NCBI GenBank assembly: GCA_943325355.2
Contig: CALPPA020000104.1
Location: 1 to 6,483 of the forward strand
Source of the DNA: Klebsiella pneumoniae
GTDB lineage: Bacteria > Bacteroidota > Bacteroidia > Flavobacteriales > Flavobacteriaceae
DNA length: 6,483 nucleotides
Direction of reading: 5' to 3'
The notes under the pieces were generated by a model. That model saw only the letters and a list, made by a program, of their open reading frames with translations, did no database searches and was not told the DNA's origin. The position numbers and the translations under genes are program-made. Positions 1 through 5,936 of this stretch are shown one piece after another. Each line of letters starts with the position of its first letter. Positions within the stretch are counted from its first letter, which is position 1.

Positions 1-1046
1 ATAGAGGCCAATTGCATTAAGCAAAGCTCAACTAGTAATCGTTGATTTTGACTGATTTTGTATTTCAAGTCGCACTCATTAGCAATTTGAATTCCTTCTA
101 ATAAAAAGTCTTGAGTTGTTTTTTGAGATTGAATTCCATACAATTTTTGAGCTTGTTCGCCAACTTCCAATAATGATAATGTCGAAGGAGTTTTCGAAAC
201 CAATAAATCCCTGAAATGCGTCGCTAATCCAGAAACAAAATGATGCGCATCAAATCCTTTAGAAAGAATGTCGTTGAAAGCTACCAATAATTCCGGGATT
301 TTGTTATCTAGAATCAAATCGGTTACTGTGATATACGTTTCATAATCTAGTACATTCAGGTTTTCAGTAACTGCCTGACGTGTTAGGTTATTGCCGCAAT
401 AAGAAACTACTCGGTCAAAAATTGACAAAGCATCACGCATTGCACCATCAGCTTTTTGAGCAATAATGTGTAAAGCATCATCCTCATAATTTACGCCTTG
501 GCTAAAAGCTACTTCGGCAAGATGTTCTTTAGCATCATTTACGGTAATTCTTTTGAAATCGAATATCTGGCAACGAGAAAGTATCGTCGGAATAATTTTG
601 TGTTTTTCGGTTGTGGCCAATATAAAAATGGCGTGCTTTGGTGGTTCTTCTAAGGTTTTCAAGAAAGCATTGAAAGCTGCCGAAGACAACATATGAACCT
701 CATCAATAATATAAACCTTGTATTGTCCCGTTTGTGGTGGAATCCGAACTTGGTCAATCAAATTCCTGATATCATCCACTGAATTGTTCGAAGCAGCATC
801 TAATTCGAAAACATTAAATGCAAAATCTTCATTCGGGTCGTCATAACCAGGTTGATTGATTTTTCGGGCAAGAATTCTAGCGCAAGTTGTTTTTCCAACA
901 CCACGAGGGCCAGTAAACAATAGGGCAGAAGCCAAGTGATTGCTTTCTATGGCGTGCAACAAAGTGCTGGTAATGGCTTTTTGTCCCACAACATCGTTAA
1001 ATGTTTGCGGACGATATTTACGAGCCGATACTACAAATTGTTCCAT
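1..1046 (-). CDS. dnaX: DNA polymerase III subunit gamma/tau (DnaX), 3' end outside window
   Basis: Clamp-loader ATPase of the replicative polymerase: with the delta and delta' subunits it loads the beta sliding clamp onto primed DNA. Translating the minus strand from the ATG at 1046-1044 gives about 348 residues without a stop before the left edge. The opening MEQFVVSARKYRPQTF is the usual DnaX start. Visible AAA+ motifs are Walker A GPRGVGKT (residues 46-53), Walker B IIDEVH (113-118), the sensor 1 region LATTEKHK (143-150), the SRC arginine-finger motif (157-159) and the sensor 2 stretch GAMRDAL. The helical domain III and the start of the C-terminal collar follow. The module between Walker A and ELDAAS, which in E. 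coli carries four zinc-binding cysteines, is about 12 residues shorter here and has none (residues 64-80). The tau-specific C-terminus lies outside, so a gamma/tau frameshift cannot be judged. It is transcribed divergently from rnpB. Identification is very secure. Confidence 0.97.
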   Translation of the reverse strand, partial: MEQFVVSARKYRPQTFNDVVGQKAITSTLLHAIESNHLASALLFTGPRGVGKTTCARILARKINQPGYDDPNEDFAFNVFELDAASNNSVDDIRNLIDQVRIPPQTGQYKVYIIDEVHMLSSAAFNAFLKTLEEPPKHAIFILATTEKHKIIPTILSRCQIFDFKRITVNDAKEHLAEVAFSQGVNYEDDALHIIAQKADGAMRDALSIFDRVVSYCGNNLTRQAVTENLNVLDYETYITVTDLILDNKIPELLVAFNDILSKGFDAHHFVSGLATHFRDLLVSKTPSTLSLLEVGEQAQKLYGIQSQKTTQDFLLEGIQIANECDLKYKISQNQRLLVELCLMQLAS

Positions 1047-1063
1047 AGAATTTTATTGGATAG

Positions 1064-1071
1064 CAAATATA
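1064..1071 (-). promoter_or_regulatory. Bacteroidota-type -7 promoter element of dnaX
   Basis: Read on the minus strand this is TATATTTG, a perfect match to the TAnnTTTG element used by the primary sigma factor of Bacteroidota. It ends 17 bp before the dnaX ATG, so the mRNA would have a leader of roughly 10-12 nt. A TTTG at 1088-1085 is the nearest -33 candidate, but its 13-bp spacing is shorter than usual. The match is seen; promoter function is inferred from the family consensus and position. Confidence 0.6.
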
Positions 1072-1085
1072 GATTTTATAAAATC
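1072..1085. repeat. 14-bp perfect palindrome in the dnaX promoter
   Basis: GATTTTATAAAATC reads identically on both strands and fills exactly the gap between the -7 element of dnaX and the only TTTG upstream of it. The symmetry is directly visible. In DNA this AT-rich a short palindrome can arise by chance, so an operator role is only a possibility. Confidence 0.4.
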
Positions 1086-1152
1086 AAATTAAAAATTAAA
1101 AATAAAAAATTAAAAGCCAATATCAAAAATCTATATTCTATTATCTAAATTC

Positions 1153-1183
1153 TTTATTCTAAACTCTAAAATCCTTACTTTTG
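1153..1183 (+). promoter_or_regulatory. Promoter of rnpB
   Basis: TACTTTTG at 1176-1183 matches TAnnTTTG perfectly. A TTTA at 1153-1156, one base off the TTTG -33 element, lies 19 bp upstream, which is normal Bacteroidota spacing. The -7 element ends only 4 bp before the first base of helix P1 of the RNase P RNA (1188), so transcription would begin at or very near the mature 5' end with almost no leader. The motif and spacing are seen; activity is inferred. Confidence 0.7.
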
Positions 1184-1187
1184 CGGC

Positions 1188-1491
1188 GCAGACCGCCTTA
1201 TCGCCGCGATTATATCGGGGAGGAAAGTCCGGACACCACAGAGAAGCATAGCGGGTAACGCCCGTCGGTTCCGATTTATCGGAGTTAGGACAAGTGCAAC
1301 AGAAAGAATGTACAGGTAATGCTGTAGTGAAACCAGGTAAACTCTATGCGGTGAAATTTCAAGTATATCGGCATTTAAGGGTTCTCGCCCGTTGTCGAAG
1401 GGTAGAAAGATTGATCCCGATAGTAATATCGGGACTAGATAAATGATAAGGCCACGCTCAAGCGTGGACAGAATCCGGCTTATAGGTCTGC
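1188..1491 (+). ncRNA. rnpB: RNase P RNA, bacterial class A
   Basis: Catalytic RNA of ribonuclease P, which removes 5' leaders from pre-tRNAs together with the small protein RnpA. The signature GAGGAAAGTCCGGAC begins near 1219, and the 3' signature ACAGAATCCGGCTTAT (1469-1484) supplies the other strand of P4. Helix P1 pairs GCAGACC (1188-1194) with GGTCTGC (1485-1491) and fixes both ends. P2 pairs GCCTTATC (1195-1202) with GATAAGGC (1445-1452). P18 is an 8-bp stem with a GTAA loop (1415-1434), and a P19-like hairpin CACGC/GCGTG lies at 1453-1466. At about 304 nt it is shorter than the E. coli RNA (377 nt). P3 is tiny, and only about 32 nt separate ACAGA (1299-1303) from GGTAAACTC (1336-1344), where E. 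coli has roughly 100 nt carrying P12-P14. A GGT at 1380-1382 is the likely L15 site that pairs with the tRNA CCA end. The ends are exact only to a few bases. Confidence 0.96.
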
Positions 1492-1561
1492 TTTTTTTAA
1501 GTTATTTTTTATCTTCTATTTGATACTTTTTATCATAATAACTTTATTATGAGTTAAAAAG
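1492..1561 (+). terminator. Probable 3' termination region of rnpB: T-run plus long AU-rich hairpin
   Basis: Seven T residues (1492-1498) follow P1 directly, with a second run at 1505-1510. Further on, 1526-1561 folds into one long hairpin: CTTTTTA (1526-1532) with TAAAAAG (1555-1561), a GT bulge, then TCATAATA (1533-1540) with TATTATGA (1545-1552) and loop ACTT. The pairing is seen. Because GC content is low and the hairpin's own T-stretch lies on its 5' side, intrinsic termination is only a moderate inference; the T-run right after the P1/P19 helices may do the job alone, with the hairpin protecting or trimming the 3' end. Confidence 0.4.
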
Positions 1562-1620
1562 CTACAAATCAATAGTACTATTTTTTAAATCATCACTCTA
1601 AATTTTTTTTAAAATATTGT

Positions 1621-1709
1621 TTTTCAATGTTTTATCTTTATAGGTAAAGTTTTGTGGTCACTATCTTATTTGAAAATAAATTACATTTGTTTATCCCAAA
1701 CATTGAAAA
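1621..1709. repeat. 12-bp inverted repeat bracketing the histidine kinase promoter
   Basis: TTTTCAATGTTT (1621-1632) and AAACATTGAAAA (1698-1709) are perfect reverse complements 65 bp apart. The left arm is upstream of the -7 element at 1682-1689; the right arm lies between it and the kinase ATG at 1715, in the probable 5' leader. Paired operator sites or RNA pairing near the start codon would both fit; neither is shown. Confidence 0.55.
1682..1689 (+). promoter_or_regulatory. -7 promoter element of the kinase-receiver operon
   Basis: TACATTTG is a perfect TAnnTTTG. It ends 25 bp before the ATG at 1715, giving a leader of about 20 nt. No TTTG is found at the usual 17-23 bp upstream, so the -33 box is weak or absent, as expected of a promoter needing an activator. 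Function is inferred from sequence. Confidence 0.55.
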
Positions 1710-1714
1710 TTATT

Positions 1715-3517
1715 ATGCTAAATATTAACTACAACCTAATTGATACTTTTCCATTAGCTTCTTTTATTATTGATAATAAATTTAATTTTTTACATATTAA
1801 TTCCCTTGGATTAAAAATGTTAGATATTACATTATACGAGGCTAATAATCAATCGGTAGAAATGTATTTTCCTGAAATTAATTTGTGTTGTGAGCGAGGA
1901 GGAGAAAATGTTAAAACTTTTTTTGTTGATAAAAATGGATGTAAATTTGATGTACTACTCAAATATGCCTCAGTTGAGAAGGAATCTATTTATGGGATTT
2001 TATATGTAATGGAGGACTGTTATTCCAAACAGATTATTATTCAGAAACAAACATTTAATGAAATTATACTAGACAATATTCCTGCTGATATTGCTGTTTT
2101 CGATAAAAATCATAATTATCTGTATATTAATCCTAATGGGGTTCGTGATGTTGAAACTAGAAAATGGTTGATTGGAAAAAATGATTTTGATTATTGTAAA
2201 AAAAAAGGCTTAGATAATTCTAATGCGGACCAAAGACGTAATTTTTTTAACCAAGCCATTCAAACAAAACAGCAAGTAGAATGGGTGGATGAATATCAAA
2301 GAAACGGGAATGATATTTATGTATTGCGCCGTTTTTATCCAGTATTTAATAATGATGAACTTCTTTATATGCTAGGCTATGGAGTAGATGTTTCGGAACT
2401 AAAATTCACTCAAGCAACCGTAAATGTCAATGAAATAAGAAATCAATTAATTCTTAATTCATCTTTAGATGCTGTTGTTATAATTGACCCAGATGGTAAA
2501 ATTACTTTTTGGAACCCCCAAGCTGAAATCATATTTGGATGGAAATCAGAAGATGTTCTTGGGAAATTATTATCTGATATTATTATTCCGGAACGTTATA
2601 GAAAAACACATGAAAATGCGATCAAGAAACATAATGAAGGTTTTAAAGGGCTAGCAGCAAATAAAATTATTGAATTTCCGGCACTATATAGAAACATTAA
2701 AGAATTTCCAATTGAATTTTCGATTTTGCCTATTTATGACAAGGGAATCATAAAGAGTTATTGTTCGTTTATTAGAGATATTACGACAAGAAAAGAGAAG
2801 GAAGAACAACTTTCAATACAAAATAAAACCCTCCAAAACCAAAATTCAGAATTAGAACAATTTACCTATATAACCTCGCATGATCTTCAAGAACCACTCT
2901 TGACTTTAATGAGTTTTAGCGAATTGCTTTTAGAAGAGTATTCTAATAATTTGAATGAAGAAGCTAAATTATATATTGAGTTTATAAATAAGTCCGCTAT
3001 TAGAATGAGGTCGTTAGTAAGAGGTTTGATGGAATTTGCAAGAATTGGCAAAAGAGAAGATGTTAATGAAATGGACTGCAATCTAGTTGTTAGTGATATT
3101 TTGAATGATTTATCCCTGACTATTTATGAGGCTCAAGCCGAGATTACATCCAAAAAACTGCCTAAAATTAGAGGTTATGAAACTTACATTCGACTATTGT
3201 TTCAAAACTTAATAAGCAATGCCATTAAATTTAGCAAGGAAAACACTAAGCCTAAAATCAAAATTAAATGTTCAGAAACTGAAAAAGAATGGAAATTTTC
3301 AGTTAAAGACAACGGAATAGGGATTGATGAAAAATATATAGATCAGGTATTTATTATATTCAAAAGACTGAACAATGATTCTGTTTATCAAGGGTATGGT
3401 ATAGGATTAGCCCATTGCAAAAAAATAGTGGACATCCATAATGGAGAAATGTATGTTAAATCCACAGTAAATAAAGGAAGTACATTTAGTTTTACGATTT
3501 CAAAACATTTAAAATAA
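1715..3517 (+). CDS. Soluble sensor histidine kinase with three PAS domains
   Basis: Two-component sensor kinase of 600 residues when started at the ATG at 1715. The frame stays open 21 codons further, to a TTG at 1652, but that TTG lies upstream of the -7 element (1682-1689) and would encode a tail with no domain match, so I reject it. Order of domains: PAS-like 1 (about 3-104), PAS-like 2 (about 111-229), a clear PAS plus PAC segment (about 237-362, with FWNPQAEIIFGW and FIRDIT), a short coiled linker (359-384), HisKA with SHDLQEPL and phospho-acceptor His389, and the ATPase domain with N box LFQNLISNAIKF (Asn498, Asn502), G1 DNGIGID (532-538) and G2 GYGIGLA (560-566). All catalytic motifs look intact. 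There is no signal peptide or membrane segment, so it senses something cytoplasmic or diffusible; no ligand residue, such as a photoreceptor cysteine motif, is recognisable. It shares one base with the receiver gene that follows, its likely partner. The signal is unknown. Confidence 0.93.
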   Translation: MLNINYNLIDTFPLASFIIDNKFNFLHINSLGLKMLDITLYEANNQSVEMYFPEINLCCERGGENVKTFFVDKNGCKFDVLLKYASVEKESIYGILYVMEDCYSKQIIIQKQTFNEIILDNIPADIAVFDKNHNYLYINPNGVRDVETRKWLIGKNDFDYCKKKGLDNSNADQRRNFFNQAIQTKQQVEWVDEYQRNGNDIYVLRRFYPVFNNDELLYMLGYGVDVSELKFTQATVNVNEIRNQLILNSSLDAVVIIDPDGKITFWNPQAEIIFGWKSEDVLGKLLSDIIIPERYRKTHENAIKKHNEGFKGLAANKIIEFPALYRNIKEFPIEFSILPIYDKGIIKSYCSFIRDITTRKEKEEQLSIQNKTLQNQNSELEQFTYITSHDLQEPLLTLMSFSELLLEEYSNNLNEEAKLYIEFINKSAIRMRSLVRGLMEFARIGKREDVNEMDCNLVVSDILNDLSLTIYEAQAEITSKKLPKIRGYETYIRLLFQNLISNAIKFSKENTKPKIKIKCSETEKEWKFSVKDNGIGIDEKYIDQVFIIFKRLNNDSVYQGYGIGLAHCKKIVDIHNGEMYVKSTVNKGSTFSFTISKHLK

Positions 3518-3924
3518 TGGTCAAGTTAAATACAATTTTATTAATAGATGATGATTTTACAACCAATTATTTGCATAAAAAAATCATTTCAAAATCCGGA
3601 ATAGATGCCCAAATAGAAGTTGTTAATAATGGTAAAGAGGGTATTGATAAATTATTGGCTTTAAATGAAACAATAAAAGATGAAAATGATTTGGTATTAA
3701 TATTTCTTGATCTAAATATGCCCATAGTGGATGGATGGGGTTTTTTAGAAATTTTTGAGGAAATAAAGCCGAAACTTAATTTTAATACCAATTTGTTTAT
3801 TGTAAGTTCTTCTATTAACCCAGATGATGAGGCAAAAGCAAAGAACAATATTCAAGTTCTTGATTATTTTCCTAAACCTTTAACTGTAGACAGATTACTA
3901 AAATTAAAGTCAAATTATATTTGA
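3517..3924 (+). CDS. Single-domain response regulator (CheY-like receiver)
   Basis: A 135-residue protein that is one receiver domain and nothing more. It has the acidic pocket IDDD (Asp11-Asp13), the phospho-acceptor Asp65 in IFLDLNMP, the switch serines SSS (97-99) and the invariant Lys120 in FPKPL. With no DNA-binding or enzymatic output domain, it must act by protein contact, as a phosphate shuttle or an inhibitor of another protein. Its ATG overlaps the kinase stop (TAATG, one base shared), so it is probably translated by coupling and is the kinase's cognate partner. Small receivers next to SHDLxEPL-type PAS kinases are common in Bacteroidota. It may feed a hybrid kinase or output regulator encoded elsewhere; nothing in the window identifies the target. 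Confidence 0.94.
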   Translation: MVKLNTILLIDDDFTTNYLHKKIISKSGIDAQIEVVNNGKEGIDKLLALNETIKDENDLVLIFLDLNMPIVDGWGFLEIFEEIKPKLNFNTNLFIVSSSINPDDEAKAKNNIQVLDYFPKPLTVDRLLKLKSNYI

Positions 3925-3950
3925 TTATTTTTTCCCTTCTTTAGAATCCT

Positions 3951-3992
3951 CGAATAAATTTTCAACATCGATTTATTCGTCAATAGATTTTT
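3951..3992 (+). terminator. Inverted repeat after the receiver gene, candidate terminator
   Basis: CGAATAAAT (3951-3959) and ATTTATTCG (3971-3979) form a perfect 9-bp stem with an 11-nt loop, 26 bp past the receiver stop. A short T-run (3988-3992) follows after 8 nt. Position suits termination between the receiver and dctA. The stem is AU-rich and the T-run is detached, so a protein-binding operator upstream of dctA is an alternative reading. Confidence 0.45.
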
Positions 3993-4035
3993 ATTTCAGG
4001 TAAATACAATTATTGGACTTTCTTTTTATTAAATA

Positions 4036-4062
4036 TTGGTATTAAAAAAATATTTATTTTTG
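4036..4062 (+). promoter_or_regulatory. Promoter of dctA
   Basis: TATTTTTG (4055-4062) is a perfect TAnnTTTG, and a TTG at 4036-4038 stands 16 bp upstream as a -33 box, just under the usual 17-23 bp. Transcription would start near 4068, leaving about 15 nt before the ATG at 4084. The same TTG is the most upstream possible start codon of the reading frame, and this promoter argues against its use. Function is inferred. Confidence 0.6.
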
Positions 4063-4083
4063 CCTTTATCTAAATCAAATTCG

Positions 4084-5337
4084 ATGTCAAATTACAATTC
4101 AAACGATTCTGTAAAAAAAAATAAAAAGAAAGTTCACCCCATTTTGCGAAATCTAACTTTTTGGGTTCTTATCGCTATAATAGCAGGTATTCTTTTAGGG
4201 AATTATTTTCCAGAAAAGGGAGTACAAATGGAAATTATTGGCAAGACTTTTGTTGATTTAATCAAGCTTTTTATTGCTCCAATCATTTTCTTGACTATAG
4301 TATTAGGAATTTCGGGAATGGGAGATTTAAAGAAAGTGGGCCGAATAGGGGCAAAAGCTTTACTTTATTTTGAAATTGTTTCAACTTTGGCATTAGCCAT
4401 AGGTATTGCAATTGCGTATGTTTTTCAACCCGGAAAAATTGATAAAACCGGATTGGCTATTCAAGATGCTAGTAAATACACAAATGGTGCATCTGAAGAC
4501 TTTTCGTGGTTGCAATTCTTTCTTTCCAACCTCACATTGCAGGTTTTATTGGTGGCGATTATTGTGGGTGTCGCACTCAATTTTTACAAGCATAGAGAAA
4601 AAACCATTTTAGTTTTAGAGCGAATTTCAAAGGTAGTTTTTCTTGGATTGAAATATGTTATGTATCTCGCCCCGATTGGTGCTTTTGGCGGCATGGCTTA
4701 TACCATTGGAAAGTTTGGTTTAGCTACTCTTATTCCTTTGGGAAAATTGATGATTTGTGTTTACGCAACTATGTTTTTGTTTGTTTTTTTAGTTCTTGGC
4801 GGTATTCTTCACTATTATAAAATCAAAATAATGGATTTGCTGAAGTATATTAGAGAGGAATTATTATTGGTTTTAGGAACTTCTTCCTCTGAATCTGCTC
4901 TACCTTCAATTATGGTTAAGTTAGAAAGAATGGGCTGTAGCAAATCAGTAGTTGGATTGGTTATTCCTACAGGATATTCTTTCAATTTAGATGGAACGTC
5001 TATTTATTTATCGATGTCAGTCATTTTTTTGGCTCAATTATATGACGTACACCTTAGTTTTTTTGAAATTTTAGTTATTATAGGATTGTTAATGATTACC
5101 TCTAAAGGTGCAGCAGGAGTAACAGGTAGCGGATTTATTGTTCTAGCCTCGACCTTGACGGCCATTCACAAAATACCAGTTGAAGGATTGGCTTTTTTAT
5201 TGGGAGTAGATAAATTTATGAGTGAAGCAAGGGCTATCACAAATCTTATTGGCAACAGTGTTGCGACGATTGTAGTTGCCAAAAGTGAAAATGATTTTAC
5301 GGAACCCAATTTGGATACTAGTTTAGAGGAGTTTTAG
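4084..5337 (+). CDS. dctA: C4-dicarboxylate:cation symporter (DctA), DAACS family
   Basis: Inner-membrane secondary transporter importing succinate, fumarate and malate with cations to feed the TCA cycle. Starting at the ATG at 4084 it has 417 residues, close to E. coli DctA (about 428); the frame extends 16 codons upstream to a TTG inside the promoter, which I reject. A Lys-rich N-terminus precedes hydrophobic segments near 24-42, 55-76, 92-114, 152-168, 184-211 and 216-245. The substrate-binding half is textbook: GTSSSESALP (265-274, hairpin HP1), PTGYSFNLDGTSIYL (295-309, TM7), SKGAAGVTGSGF (340-351, HP2) and DKFMSEARAITNLIGN (376-391, TM8). Aligned by eye to GltPh, Arg383 matches the carboxylate-binding Arg397, while the aspartate that holds the substrate amino group (Asp394) is Ser380, as in E. 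coli DctA. This favours dicarboxylates over glutamate or aspartate. It lies downstream of a two-component pair but has its own promoter, and it runs into the convergent rsmD. Confidence 0.95.
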   Translation: MSNYNSNDSVKKNKKKVHPILRNLTFWVLIAIIAGILLGNYFPEKGVQMEIIGKTFVDLIKLFIAPIIFLTIVLGISGMGDLKKVGRIGAKALLYFEIVSTLALAIGIAIAYVFQPGKIDKTGLAIQDASKYTNGASEDFSWLQFFLSNLTLQVLLVAIIVGVALNFYKHREKTILVLERISKVVFLGLKYVMYLAPIGAFGGMAYTIGKFGLATLIPLGKLMICVYATMFLFVFLVLGGILHYYKIKIMDLLKYIREELLLVLGTSSSESALPSIMVKLERMGCSKSVVGLVIPTGYSFNLDGTSIYLSMSVIFLAQLYDVHLSFFEILVIIGLLMITSKGAAGVTGSGFIVLASTLTAIHKIPVEGLAFLLGVDKFMSEARAITNLIGNSVATIVVAKSENDFTEPNLDTSLEEF

Positions 5338-5339
5338 CT

Positions 5340-5936
5340 TTATTCGGCTGTAGAATCCGAAAATAAATCTTCATCATCAATTTCTTCGTCAGTTGATTTT
5401 CCAATTTCGAAAAAGCTAAAAATCGAACCTCCGTAACTTTTCTTAAATGAAAAGTGAATCAAATGGTCGAGTTTAGTGTACTTAGAATGTTCAATTATCA
5501 TCATTCCATCTTCTTGAAGCGTGTTTTTTTCGAAAACCAGCAACACAATTTTATCAAAGGTTTTCTGGTCTAAAGCATAAGGAGGATCGGCAAAAATAAT
5601 GTCGTAAGTCGCTTTGTTTCGTTCCAAAAAGGTAAAAACATCGCTTTTGGTAGCGGCAATGTTGAAGTCATATTCGGAAGCCACTTGCTTGATGAATTTC
5701 ACACAACCAAAATCGGCATCAACAGAAGTTATCGGTGTGCTGCCACGTGAGGCAAATTCGAAACTGATATTTCCAGTTCCAGCAAATAAATCCAGTATTT
5801 TCAAGCCTTCAAAACTGAAATGATTGTTCAAAACATTAAATAATGCTTCTTTACTCATATCGGTTGTGGGGCGAACGGGAAGTCCTTTAGGCGGAAAAAT
5901 ACGTCTTCCTTTGTATTTACCTGAAATAATTCTCAC
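5340..5936 (-). CDS. rsmD: 16S rRNA (guanine(966)-N(2))-methyltransferase RsmD
   Basis: S-adenosylmethionine-dependent enzyme that methylates N2 of G966 in 16S rRNA during 30S assembly. The 198-residue protein begins MRIISGKYKGRR, the family's normal N-terminus, so the GTG at 5936-5934 is the correct start. It has the RsmD motif RPTTD (22-26), the SAM-binding motif I DLFAGTGNISFE (49-60), an acidic residue at the end of strand 2 (VDAD, 73-76) and the catalytic DPPY (117-120). Length is typical (about 180-200). The last 18 residues are an acidic, probably disordered tail (DEEIDDEDLF). The GTG overlaps by one base the TAG stop of the upstream DUF3822 gene, so the two are co-transcribed and probably translationally coupled. 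Its stop is 2 bp from that of the convergent dctA, leaving no room for a separate terminator. Confidence 0.96.
   Translation of the reverse strand: MRIISGKYKGRRIFPPKGLPVRPTTDMSKEALFNVLNNHFSFEGLKILDLFAGTGNISFEFASRGSTPITSVDADFGCVKFIKQVASEYDFNIAATKSDVFTFLERNKATYDIIFADPPYALDQKTFDKIVLLVFEKNTLQEDGMMIIEHSKYTKLDHLIHFSFKKSYGGSIFSFFEIGKSTDEEIDDEDLFSDSTAE

Noticed and set aside
936..1148. A 70-residue plus-strand reading frame
   Set aside because: It is mostly antisense to the conserved dnaX N-terminus and then runs through AT-rich promoter DNA; the Lys/Asn/Ile-rich end is what untranslated AT sequence gives.
1080..1180. Repeated A/T-rich words (such as TTCTAAA and AAATTAAAAA) as a possible tandem repeat
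   Set aside because: No constant unit or period; it reads as low-complexity spacer DNA.
2887..3081. A 64-residue minus-strand frame inside the histidine kinase gene
   Set aside because: It is antisense to the HisKA region, with no recognisable domain and no promoter-like sequence.
3567..3848. A 93-residue minus-strand frame opposite the receiver gene
   Set aside because: It is antisense to a well-conserved CheY-like domain and is a compositional shadow.
4011..4039. Direct repeat TATTGG (4011-4016 and 4034-4039) upstream of dctA as a regulator site
   Set aside because: Six bases twice in AT-rich DNA is expected by chance, and the second copy is explained by the -33 box.
4406..4612. A 68-residue plus-strand frame inside dctA
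   Set aside because: Out-of-frame shadow of a strongly conserved transporter gene.
5343..5361. TTCGG/CCGAA stem as a shared terminator for dctA and rsmD
   Set aside because: The stem is only 5 bp with a 9-nt loop, lies in the rsmD coding tail and has no T-run on the dctA side; too weak to list as a feature.
5614..5823. A 69-residue plus-strand frame opposite rsmD
   Set aside because: Antisense to the conserved SAM-binding core of rsmD, without any motif of its own.
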